The notes under the pieces are model-generated. The model was not told where the DNA came from. It saw only the letters and a program-made list of their open reading frames with translations, and searched no databases. DNA of 9,100 bases from Candidatus Wolframiiraptor sp. (GTDB lineage Archaea; Thermoproteota; Nitrososphaeria_A; Caldarchaeales; Wolframiiraptoraceae), in the NCBI GenBank assembly GCA_003660635.1, contig QMUP01000022.1, positions 1 through 9,100 of the forward strand. The letters are read 5' to 3'. Of the stretch, positions 1 to 5,726 are shown piece by piece. The translations under genes and the position numbers were made by a program. Positions within the stretch are counted from its first letter, which is position 1. Each line of letters begins with the position of its first letter.

Positions 1-718
1 TGAGCGCCCCTCCCACGGCAGCTATCGAGGAACCCACCATGAGGACCTTCATCCTTATCTTAACAACATCTTTTCCGAATACCTCAGCTGATATTTCGTC
101 ATCCCTAATCGCCCTTAACGTCCTTCCCAGCGGCGACCTCGAAATCGATTCAACGTAAAACAATATCAATAATAGCACCACCAATATCGTACACGTCGCC
201 GCGACAAAGCGCCATTCTCCCCCAACCCACCTAAATGGATCTGGAATAGCCACTCCCCTTGTTCCACCAATGAGATCCTCATAGTTTCGTCCTATCATCA
301 CTAAGATCTCCGCCATGGCCAGTAAGGTTATCGCGAGATAGTCTTCCCTAAGCCTTATCGCAGGATAAGAGGCTATGAAACCCAGTATGGCGCCGATGAA
401 AGCGGCTCCGAGAAGAGAGAGAATTAGCAAGGTTATCGAGGAGAGTACATCTGTGGAGAGAATCCTGTTTATATTCGTCATCACAAGATTTGTATCCCGT
501 ATATAATCTAAGTTATCCAACGCATTGTAAACATATGCTAGGATTCTCCCGGGAACGGCGCCCACGAAAAAAGCGCCTCCCGCTACTGCCAGCAATTTAC
601 CGAAGTTCGGTATCCCCGTATATCCGAATTCTATATTCAGGCTGAGGGAGATTATGGCGAATATACCTAAAAGAGCCAAAAGATCTATGAGGAACGTTAA
701 AGCTACCGGCAACGCCAT
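1..718 (-). CDS. livM: LivM-type branched-chain amino acid ABC transporter permease (3' end outside window)
   Basis: This is one of two membrane permeases of a LIV/HAAT-type importer. 239 residues are visible, read from the ATG at 718-716 with no stop before the window edge, so the C-terminus is missing. Start choice: a strong GAGGAGG (734-728) lies 9 nt upstream inside the end of livH, and only 3 nt separate the livH stop from this ATG, so the two are translationally linked. The protein shows several hydrophobic segments, the LivM-like element FGYTGIPNFG (residues 31-40), a block ASYPAIRLREDYLAITLL near 116-133, and the cytoplasmic EAA-type loop near 201-220 (LRAIRDDEISAEVFGKDVVK), which docks on the ATPase. 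A loop of about 40 residues between hydrophobic segments (about 57-92) is probably extracytoplasmic and, from memory, is common in archaeal LivM. The assignment is firm; the substrate is inferred. Confidence 0.93.
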   Translation of the reverse strand, partial: MALPVALTFLIDLLALLGIFAIISLSLNIEFGYTGIPNFGKLLAVAGGAFFVGAVPGRILAYVYNALDNLDYIRDTNLVMTNINRILSTDVLSSITLLILSLLGAAFIGAILGFIASYPAIRLREDYLAITLLAMAEILVMIGRNYEDLIGGTRGVAIPDPFRWVGGEWRFVAATCTILVVLLLILFYVESISRSPLGRTLRAIRDDEISAEVFGKDVVKIRMKVLMVGSSIAAVGGAL

Positions 719-721
719 ATC

Positions 722-1657
722 TTAACGCCTCCTCAGGATTTTCTTCCAAGGGATGCTCGTTAAACCCTTTGGAGCGAAGAGGAGGGTCACAACCATAAAA
801 GCCAATGGAATTATGGAACGATACGCGATTATCCATGTTCCAACCTGTAGCGAAAGATAACCCGTTCCCAGTCGTTCGGCTAAACCTATCAGGAGCCCCC
901 CGAAGAACGCCCCATAGATGTTGGTTAAACCCCCCACTATGCTCGCCGCGAATATGTGAACTATTAGAGTCATCCCGGTGTTAGTGTCGCATGTTATTAG
1001 AAGTGGGGTCAGGGCCCCAGCCAATCCAGCTAACCCCCCTGAGATAAACCAAGATACAGCATATGTCAAATTCACGTTTATTCCAACCACGCTAGCGAGT
1101 GAAGGATTCTCGATAGCAGCGCGCATAGCTATTCCGAACTTCGTTTTATTCAGAAGTAGGTAAAATGAGATTACGGAAATTACTGCTAGAAGGGGAGCGA
1201 TTATGAAGAGCCCTGGCTGGCCCATAACTCTGAAATCAAGTGATTTGAGTATGAAGAGCCGGGCTGGGATCTTGAAGGTCCGAGTTAGATAATCGGCGAA
1301 GATGTTAAGGAACGAGAAGAGTATCATGTCATAGGCGATTGTCGCGATCATCAGCGTAATGTAGTTGGCGCCCCGGTCCATTAATGGCTTCAGAACGAAA
1401 AGGTATAGGATTAAGGCCACCACGCCGCCGACGATCAGACTTGGAATCAGCGTGAAATAGACATTAAGTTTTAGGACCTTCGCCAACAATAGGGTCATGT
1501 ATATGCCGATTGTGGCGAAGTTTCCGTGGGCAAAGTTCGGGACCTTCGTCGTCATATATGTTAGGGTCAAGCTTGTACTGAGCATGCTCAGAAGAGCTGC
1601 AAAGATTATAGCGTCGCGGAACATCGGCGGGATCAAAGCCCATGCGCCTCCTAGCAC
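722..1657 (-). CDS. livH: LivH-type branched-chain amino acid ABC transporter permease
   Basis: This is the second permease of the importer and pairs with LivM in the membrane. The reading from the GTG at 1657 gives 311 residues, near the usual LivH size of about 290-310. Family marks include TYMTTKVPNFAHGNFATIG near residues 34-52, multiple membrane segments, the EAA-type loop with AMRAAIENPSLASVVGINVN, and FAASIVGGLTNIYGAFFGG towards the C-terminus, ending in basic KKILRRR. The start is uncertain. GTG 1657 has no clear Shine-Dalgarno site. A GGAGG at 1651-1647 sits 10 nt before a TTG at 1636, which would give 304 residues, and an ATG at 1624 would give 300. All keep the first membrane segment; TTG 1636 has the best ribosome site. 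The gene is first in the minus arm, ahead of livM, and divergent from livK. Confidence 0.93.
   Translation of the reverse strand: MLGGAWALIPPMFRDAIIFAALLSMLSTSLTLTYMTTKVPNFAHGNFATIGIYMTLLLAKVLKLNVYFTLIPSLIVGGVVALILYLFVLKPLMDRGANYITLMIATIAYDMILFSFLNIFADYLTRTFKIPARLFILKSLDFRVMGQPGLFIIAPLLAVISVISFYLLLNKTKFGIAMRAAIENPSLASVVGINVNLTYAVSWFISGGLAGLAGALTPLLITCDTNTGMTLIVHIFAASIVGGLTNIYGAFFGGLLIGLAERLGTGYLSLQVGTWIIAYRSIIPLAFMVVTLLFAPKGLTSIPWKKILRRR
728..734 (-). promoter_or_regulatory. Strong Shine-Dalgarno site for livM inside livH
   Basis: GAGGAGG on the minus strand lies in the last codons of livH, 9 nt before the livM ATG. It fixes the livM start and suggests coupled translation of the two permeases. 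Confidence 0.65.
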
Positions 1658-1691
1658 CCATAGCTTAATAATCTAACCGTGTGGTAAATGG

Positions 1692-1701
1692 GTAAAATAT
1701 G
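1692..1701 (-). promoter_or_regulatory. Possible archaeal TATA box for livHM
   Basis: On the minus strand CATATTTTAC follows the A-rich CCAAAAATT, a BRE/TATA-like arrangement. Its centre near 1696 would place transcription start near 1672, giving a leader of about 15 nt to GTG 1657 or about 36 nt to TTG 1636. This is inferred from spacing and composition only. Confidence 0.4.
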
Positions 1702-1729
1702 AATTTTTGGATTTTTACGCCATAAAAGA

Positions 1730-1737
1730 CTTATAAG
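1730..1737 (+). promoter_or_regulatory. Archaeal TATA box for livK (perfect palindrome CTTATAAG)
   Basis: AAAAGA followed by CTTATAAG matches an archaeal BRE plus TATA box. The predicted transcription start is near 1758-1760, leaving a leader of about 20 nt that contains the GGTGGTG site and ends at ATG 1780. The octamer is its own reverse complement, so TBP could bind it in either orientation; the A-rich BRE on the left favours the livK direction. Confidence 0.6.
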
Positions 1738-1766
1738 CCTCTAAGAGCCCTACAGCAAAAAAGAAA

Positions 1767-1773
1767 GGTGGTG
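1767..1773 (+). promoter_or_regulatory. Shine-Dalgarno site that sets the livK start
   Basis: GGTGGTG is complementary to the archaeal 16S 3' end and sits 6 nt before ATG 1780. The two GTG codons inside it (1768 and 1771) are in frame and open, but they are part of the ribosome site, so ATG 1780 is the better start. Confidence 0.65.
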
Positions 1774-1779
1774 AAAAAT

Positions 1780-3204
1780 ATGAAGAAGAAAGCAGCCCTA
1801 TCCAATACGATTGCTGTAATCCTAGTGATCGTCGCCCTAATAATAGGAATAGGCATCGGATACGTCGTCAAAGCACCCGCTGCAGCGGCGCCAAGCACGG
1901 TCACCGCAACCGTAACTAAGACCGAAACGACAACGGTCTCGGTAGGCGCGGGGGCGACCGTAACCGTTACAGAGACGAAGGCAAGCACGACTACCGTTAC
2001 GGAGAAGGCCACGACCACGGTGACTGTCGGAGGTGGTGGAGAGCTTAAAGGAGAGATACCTATTGGGGCACTTCTGCCATTAACCGGCGATCTCGCAACT
2101 TATGGGCAGAGAAACAAATTGGCGATTGAAATAGCGATCAATGAAATAAATTCCCTTCTCGAGCGCGTCGGAGCGGATTGGAGATTGAAGTTAATCGTTG
2201 AAGACACCGAGTTGAACCCACAGGTGGCTTTAGAGAAGTTAATGAGCCTACATGCCAAAGGCGTAAAGGTGGTTATAGGGCCGATGGGGAGCGCCTCCCT
2301 CCAGAACATTAAGGAATACGCTGATTCAAACAAGATCCTGTTAATCTCGCAGTCATCTACATCGCCTTTCCTCGCCATAAAGGACGATTTCGTATTCAGA
2401 TTTGTGCCCAGCGATGTTTACCAAGGCCGCATAGCGCCATATTTTGCGAAGATGCTCGGCGTCACCCACATAATATTGGTGTGGAGACATAATTCATGGG
2501 GAGATGGATTAGCATACGTCGTCAAGAATACCGCCGAAGAACTTGGAATAGAAATCGCCGGCGAGATAAAATATGATCCAAGCGCAAAGGAGTTCTCCAT
2601 GGAGGTAGCCTCCGTCGCGGATATAGTGAATAGGCTGATCGACGAAGGAGTCGCACCAGAGAACATAATGGTTCAATTGATATCCTACGAAGAGGCAGAG
2701 ACCTTCTTCCTCTCAGCGGCAGAATATGATACGCTGTGGAAAGTCCGATGGTTTGGAAGCGACGGCACCGTACGCAGTTCAAGACTTATCCAAGATGAAA
2801 AAGTCGCCGAATTCTGTTCAAAGGTAAGATTTGTCAGCCCGATGTACGCGCCTGTGGAGATGCCGATCCCACAGCCAGTCACCGAGAGATTACGAGAACA
2901 AATTTTGGAGCAGATAGGCTCGGAGCCTGAGGCATATTCCTATAATGCATACGACGCCGTATGGGTTGTTGCCCAAGCGATTATGATATCGGGTAAATAT
3001 GACGCCGAGGTTATCAAGGACCTGCTACCCCAGATCGTGGAACGCTACTACGGCGCTAGCGGGCAAATAACCCTCGACGAGTACGGAGACAGAGTTCCCT
3101 TAGGTTACTACTACCTCTACGAGATAGTGAAGACCGATGGAGGCTACGAATGGAAAGTCACCGGCAACTTTAACCCGAGGACAAACGAAATCACGTGGGA
3201 GTAA
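1780..3204 (+). CDS. livK: LivK-type substrate-binding protein, membrane-anchored with Thr-rich stalk
   Basis: This is the extracytoplasmic solute receptor of the LIV/HAAT importer (type I periplasmic-binding fold, Peripla_BP_6-like). The ATG start gives 474 residues. Layout: KKK start and a hydrophobic segment (about 9-27), an Ala/Thr/Val low-complexity stalk (about 32-87) with loose TVTVTETK/TTTVTEK repeats and a GGGG end, then the ligand-binding domain from about 90 (GEIPIGALLPLTGDLATYGQ, later KVVIGPMGSASLQNI and DKILLISQSSTSPF-like lobes) to the C-terminus. There is no lipobox Cys, so anchoring is by the N-terminal helix. This helix could be an uncleaved anchor or a class III (prepilin-like) signal, as known for some archaeal binding proteins. 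Ligand specificity cannot be read from sequence; branched-chain or other amino acids, amides or urea are all possible in this family. Confidence 0.93.
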   Translation: MKKKAALSNTIAVILVIVALIIGIGIGYVVKAPAAAAPSTVTATVTKTETTTVSVGAGATVTVTETKASTTTVTEKATTTVTVGGGGELKGEIPIGALLPLTGDLATYGQRNKLAIEIAINEINSLLERVGADWRLKLIVEDTELNPQVALEKLMSLHAKGVKVVIGPMGSASLQNIKEYADSNKILLISQSSTSPFLAIKDDFVFRFVPSDVYQGRIAPYFAKMLGVTHIILVWRHNSWGDGLAYVVKNTAEELGIEIAGEIKYDPSAKEFSMEVASVADIVNRLIDEGVAPENIMVQLISYEEAETFFLSAAEYDTLWKVRWFGSDGTVRSSRLIQDEKVAEFCSKVRFVSPMYAPVEMPIPQPVTERLREQILEQIGSEPEAYSYNAYDAVWVVAQAIMISGKYDAEVIKDLLPQIVERYYGASGQITLDEYGDRVPLGYYYLYEIVKTDGGYEWKVTGNFNPRTNEITWE

Positions 3205-3218
3205 ATCGCGAGCGAAAA

Positions 3219-3226
3219 ACTTTTAC
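3219..3226 (+). promoter_or_regulatory. Possible internal promoter for livG
   Basis: GCGAAAAACTTTTACC resembles the BRE/TATA layout seen at other genes of this window. Centred near 3223, it predicts transcription start near 3248, only about 9 nt before the livG ATG. That fits the lack of a Shine-Dalgarno site at livG (near-leaderless start). A T-rich run (3234-3247) follows in the same 52-nt gap and could also end some livK transcripts. Confidence 0.35.
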
Positions 3227-3256
3227 CTTTCCATTTTTTATCGTTTTCAAGCAAAG

Positions 3257-4018
3257 ATGCCTGATGTAATCCTATATACTAAGGACCTATCTAAGGCCTT
3301 CGGCGGGCTCATAGCCGTAAATCAGGTTAGTTTGGAGGTTAAGAAAAAATTCATAACGATGCTTATAGGCCCGAATGGGAGCGGAAAAACGACCCTCATA
3401 AACTTAATAACAGGGGTCTATAAGCCCGATGGAGGTAAAGTATTCTTTAATGAGAGGGAGATAACGGGCCTCCTTCCTCATGAAGTCTTCAGACTCGGCG
3501 TGGCTAGAACCTTCCAGATTCCGCAACCCTTTAGGAAACTCACGGTATTAGAAAACCTGCTAGCAGCTTACCCAAATAACCCCGGAGAAGGATTCTTCAG
3601 CGCTCTCCGTAGAGGGAGGTGGATGGAGGATGAAGAGGAAGCCGTTAAGAAAGCTTTTAGAATTCTCGCACTTCTGAAGTTAGATAATTTATGGGACCAG
3701 GAGGCGTCAAAGCTCAGTGGCGGTCAGATGAAGCTCTTGGAGATCGGGAGGGCTTTGATGGCGGACGCGAAGCTGCTCGTAATGGATGAGCCGGTGGCCG
3801 GGGTTAACCCTACCTTGGCGCATGAGATCTTTAAGACGCTTAGGGAGCTCAGAGATAAGCTTGGGATCACGCTCTTCCTCGTGGAACACAGGCTTGACAT
3901 AGCCCTCCAGTACACGGATTATGTTTACGTGATGGCAAATGGGTCGATTATCTCCGGCGGCGAGCCGAAGCAGGTAATGATGGATCCCCAAGTCATTGAG
4001 GCGTATTTAGGGGGGTGA
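3257..4018 (+). CDS. livG: LivG-type ABC transporter ATP-binding protein
   Basis: This is a cytoplasmic ATPase of the importer and partner of LivF. ATG 3257 gives 253 residues, the usual LivG length. The open frame runs 40 codons further upstream into livK, but that part is unlike the family. Motifs: Walker A GPNGSGKT (38-45), Q-loop Q87 in RTFQIPQ, the LivG-type insert with ALRRGR near 106-111, ABC signature LSGGQ (153-157), Walker B LLVMDEP with D177/E178, and H-loop H211 in VEHRLD. All catalytic elements are intact. It lies 52 nt after livK and has no clear Shine-Dalgarno site. Its stop TGA (4016-4018) ends a GGGGGGTGA that serves livF. Confidence 0.95.
   Translation: MPDVILYTKDLSKAFGGLIAVNQVSLEVKKKFITMLIGPNGSGKTTLINLITGVYKPDGGKVFFNEREITGLLPHEVFRLGVARTFQIPQPFRKLTVLENLLAAYPNNPGEGFFSALRRGRWMEDEEEAVKKAFRILALLKLDNLWDQEASKLSGGQMKLLEIGRALMADAKLLVMDEPVAGVNPTLAHEIFKTLRELRDKLGITLFLVEHRLDIALQYTDYVYVMANGSIISGGEPKQVMMDPQVIEAYLGG
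4011..4018 (+). promoter_or_regulatory. Shine-Dalgarno site for livF overlapping the livG stop
   Basis: GGGGGTGA (part of GGGGGGTGA) matches the archaeal anti-Shine-Dalgarno and ends at the livG stop. It lies 6 nt before ACG 4025 and 9 nt before ATA 4028, but about 70 nt from the first ATG in the livF frame (4088). It therefore supports initiation close to 4025, not at 4088. Confidence 0.6.
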
Positions 4019-4024
4019 AGATCC

Positions 4025-4735
4025 ACGATAGAGATAAAGGATCTCAATGCGGGATATAGGAAGCTACATGTCCTCTTCGATATAACCATGAAATTTGAGC
4101 CAAGGAAAATAAATGTCGTAGTCGGCCCGAACGGAAGCGGAAAAAGCACGCTATTGAAATCCATCTTCGGCCTAACGACGATATACTCTGGATCAATAGT
4201 TTACGAGGGAATGGAACTGGTTGGCAAACCCTCCCACGAGATCGCGAAATACGGCATCGCCTATCTTCCACAAGTAGACAATATTTTCGCGAACCTAACG
4301 GTGGAGGAGAACCTGCTAATGGCCGGATATCTCATGAGGAAGGAGGAGTTAGAGGAACGCGTCGAAGACATCGCGGAAATTTTCCCGATGGTTAAGAGAT
4401 ATTGGAAGAGGAAGGCGAAGCTCCTGAGCGGTGGAGAGAGGCAGATGGTGGCGATGGCGATGGCGCTCGTGAGAAATCCTAAGGTGATGTTATTTGACGA
4501 GCCCACTGGGGGTCTGTCGCCGAAAATAGCGGATGAAGTCATTGCCAAAATAATAGAGCTCAGAGACTCGATGAACATGACCATAATACTCGTCGAGCAA
4601 AACGCAAAAAAGGCCCTTGAAATAGGCGATCAAGCGTATCTCCTCGTGGGAGGAAGACTCATCTTTGAAGGCGGTTGTCAGGAATTATTAGAACATCCGC
4701 AGCTGGCAAGCCTATACCTCGGCGTAAGCAGTTAA
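4025..4735 (+). CDS. livF: LivF-type ABC transporter ATP-binding protein, apparent non-canonical ACG start
   Basis: This is the second ATPase of the importer. From the ACG at 4025 the product is 236 residues, the normal LivF length, starting (M)IEIKDLNAGYRK as the family does. The first in-frame ATG (4088, codon 22) would remove the first beta strand and the A-loop aromatic (Y11) that stacks on ATP. Motifs in ACG numbering: Walker A GPNGSGKS (34-41), Q-loop Q83, signature LSGGE (134-138), Walker B with D158/E159, and Q182 in the H-loop place (EQN), which is typical of LivF. Between the livG TGA and 4088 there is no ATG, GTG or TTG in frame. ACG or ATA initiation, a T-to-C change of a former ATG, or TGA readthrough from livG could explain this. 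The function call is firm; the start is not. Confidence 0.92.
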   Translation, partial: TIEIKDLNAGYRKLHVLFDITMKFEPRKINVVVGPNGSGKSTLLKSIFGLTTIYSGSIVYEGMELVGKPSHEIAKYGIAYLPQVDNIFANLTVEENLLMAGYLMRKEELEERVEDIAEIFPMVKRYWKRKAKLLSGGERQMVAMAMALVRNPKVMLFDEPTGGLSPKIADEVIAKIIELRDSMNMTIILVEQNAKKALEIGDQAYLLVGGRLIFEGGCQELLEHPQLASLYLGVSS

Positions 4736-4763
4736 AAAGGCAAAGCAGTGATCTTGTATTGAG

Positions 4764-5495
4764 ATGGATTATCCTTCACGTGAAGTGGTTGCCAGGATCA
4801 TAGAAATCTTATTGAAGAACTCTAAGGCGGGTAAAGCCATTTCCATTTCCGATCTTTCGGAAAGAGCCTTAGTATCTGAGAAAATAGCCAGAAAGATACT
4901 CTTTTCCTGGGGTATATCAGGGGACATCATAGAGTTAAGTGAGCGAGAGAAAATCGACATTATCATTAAAGCATTAGAATACGGTGTGGAAGGAGAACGC
5001 GTTTCGAGATACTTAGAATGGACGGAGTTTGAGAAATTAGTTGCCAAAGTCCTTGAAAGGGCTGGTTATCGGACTAGGTGGAATGTCAGGATCCCTCGAC
5101 ATCGACACAGATATCAAATAGACCTATTGGCATACCGCGGAAACCTAGTCCTCTTAATTGATTGTAAACATTGGAAAAGACCTCCACCACCTTCGGCGGA
5201 ATTCAAAATGGTTGAAGCTCAGGAGCGAAGGCTCATGGCTCTAAGGAGTAAGCTTGAGGAAGAGGTCGCTGGCGTGGAAAAAACCCGAGAGATCTACCTC
5301 GTTCCAATGGTACTTTCCCTCTATCAGCCTTCCAGAAAGATACTAAACGGTCACCTTTTCGCATCCATTGGAAACCTAAGAAGCCTGCTCGAATATGTGG
5401 AGTCCGCTTATTTTCAGATCCGACATGAAAAAGTTAAGCTACCAGAAGAAGGGGATTTCATAGTCTTCTTAACGAGGATCCAAGGGGCGGGATGA
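4764..5495 (+). CDS. Winged-helix plus PD-(D/E)XK (Mrr-like) nuclease-family protein
   Basis: The product is 243 residues. Residues 1-75 look like a helix-turn-helix/winged-helix domain (SISDLSERALVSEKIARKIL at 27-46). Residues 85-140 carry a restriction-endonuclease-like core: E88/E90 on the first helix, then D120 in YQIDLLA, a beta strand, then D133-C134-K135 followed by HW, which fits the D...(D/E)xK catalytic pattern. A short RPPPPS segment follows, then a predicted helical stretch (145-175) and a further alpha/beta tail. Mrr-like proteins cleave modified DNA or act in repair; which applies here cannot be told. There is no methyltransferase or other restriction partner nearby. It starts 28 nt after livF in the same direction, with GTGATC (4748-4753) as a possible ribosome site, so cotranscription is possible without implying shared function. 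Confidence 0.75.
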   Translation: MDYPSREVVARIIEILLKNSKAGKAISISDLSERALVSEKIARKILFSWGISGDIIELSEREKIDIIIKALEYGVEGERVSRYLEWTEFEKLVAKVLERAGYRTRWNVRIPRHRHRYQIDLLAYRGNLVLLIDCKHWKRPPPPSAEFKMVEAQERRLMALRSKLEEEVAGVEKTREIYLVPMVLSLYQPSRKILNGHLFASIGNLRSLLEYVESAYFQIRHEKVKLPEEGDFIVFLTRIQGAG

Positions 5496-5554
5496 TGCCC
5501 GCGTCTTAGGCCGAGCTGTGGAAGTGGTCGAATTTTAACTTCGCGCCGGAAAGG

Positions 5555-5561
5555 CTTAAAT
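5555..5561 (+). promoter_or_regulatory. Archaeal TATA box for the acidic miniprotein gene
   Basis: GGAAAGG followed by CTTAAAT fits a BRE/TATA pair. The centre at 5558 predicts transcription start at about 5580-5585, which is past the ATG at 5577 and just before the ATG at 5592. A dedicated promoter supports the short gene being real. Confidence 0.5.
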
Positions 5562-5591
5562 CAGGGACTAGGAATTATGTTCCGAGGCGCC

Positions 5592-5684
5592 ATGATCTGG
5601 GCGGAATTTGAAGACGAATTTGAGGAAGAGGAAGAAGAATGGGAAGAAGAAGAGGAAGAATGGGAAGAGGAAGAAGAATTCTAA
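5592..5684 (+). CDS. Hyperacidic miniprotein with aromatic heptad spacing
   Basis: This open frame of 30 codons encodes an N-terminal MIWAEFEDEF followed by runs of Glu broken only by Trp and a final Phe. From ATG 5592, W3, F10, W17 and W24 lie exactly 7 residues apart, so an alpha-helix would carry an aromatic stripe on a polyanionic body. The start at 5592 is preferred: GAGG at 5584-5587 lies 4 nt upstream, and the TATA box at 5555 places transcription start between 5577 and 5592. Using ATG 5577 adds MFRGA and gives 35 residues. It has its own promoter, lies between the nuclease gene and the convergent asnS, and is followed by a T-run (5702-5706). I recognise no family. A polyanion that binds a basic partner is a possibility only. 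GAA/GAG-rich low complexity could be chance, but the promoter and regular aromatics argue for a gene. Confidence 0.5.
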   Translation: MIWAEFEDEFEEEEEEWEEEEEEWEEEEEF

Positions 5685-5701
5685 GCGATCTCTTGCCGGA
5701 A

Positions 5702-5706
5702 TTTTT
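5702..5706 (+). terminator. Possible T-tract terminator after the acidic miniprotein gene
   Basis: A run of five T residues lies 18 nt after the miniprotein stop, in the 42-nt gap to the convergent asnS. Oligo-T on the non-template strand is the usual archaeal termination signal. It is short, so confidence is low. Confidence 0.25.
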
Positions 5707-5726
5707 CTAACAACATCTTTATCTCC

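Noticed and set aside
1768..1779. GTG start for livK four codons upstream of ATG 1780
   Set aside because: The two GTG codons form the GGTGGTG ribosome site; ATG 1780 has correct spacing from it.
1731..2018. Minus-strand Val/Thr/Ala open frame opposite the livK stalk
   Set aside because: It is a complement of the repetitive Thr-rich codons (ACG/ACC read as CGT/GGT), a typical low-complexity shadow.
3137..3256. 40-codon N-terminal extension of livG overlapping the end of livK
   Set aside because: It overlaps livK in another frame, is basic and unlike the family, and ATG 3257 gives the standard LivG N-terminus.
4044..4271. Minus-strand open frame opposite livF
   Set aside because: It is antisense to a strongly supported ATPase gene, has Arg/Ser-rich shadow composition and no promoter.
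5520..5550. Possible hairpin (CGAA...TTCG) after the nuclease gene as a terminator or small RNA
   Set aside because: The stem is only 4 bp before mismatches and no T-tract follows.
5577..5591. ATG 5577 as start of the acidic miniprotein
   Set aside because: It lies before the transcription start predicted from the TATA box at 5555, and ATG 5592 has a nearer GAGG. It is kept only as an alternative.
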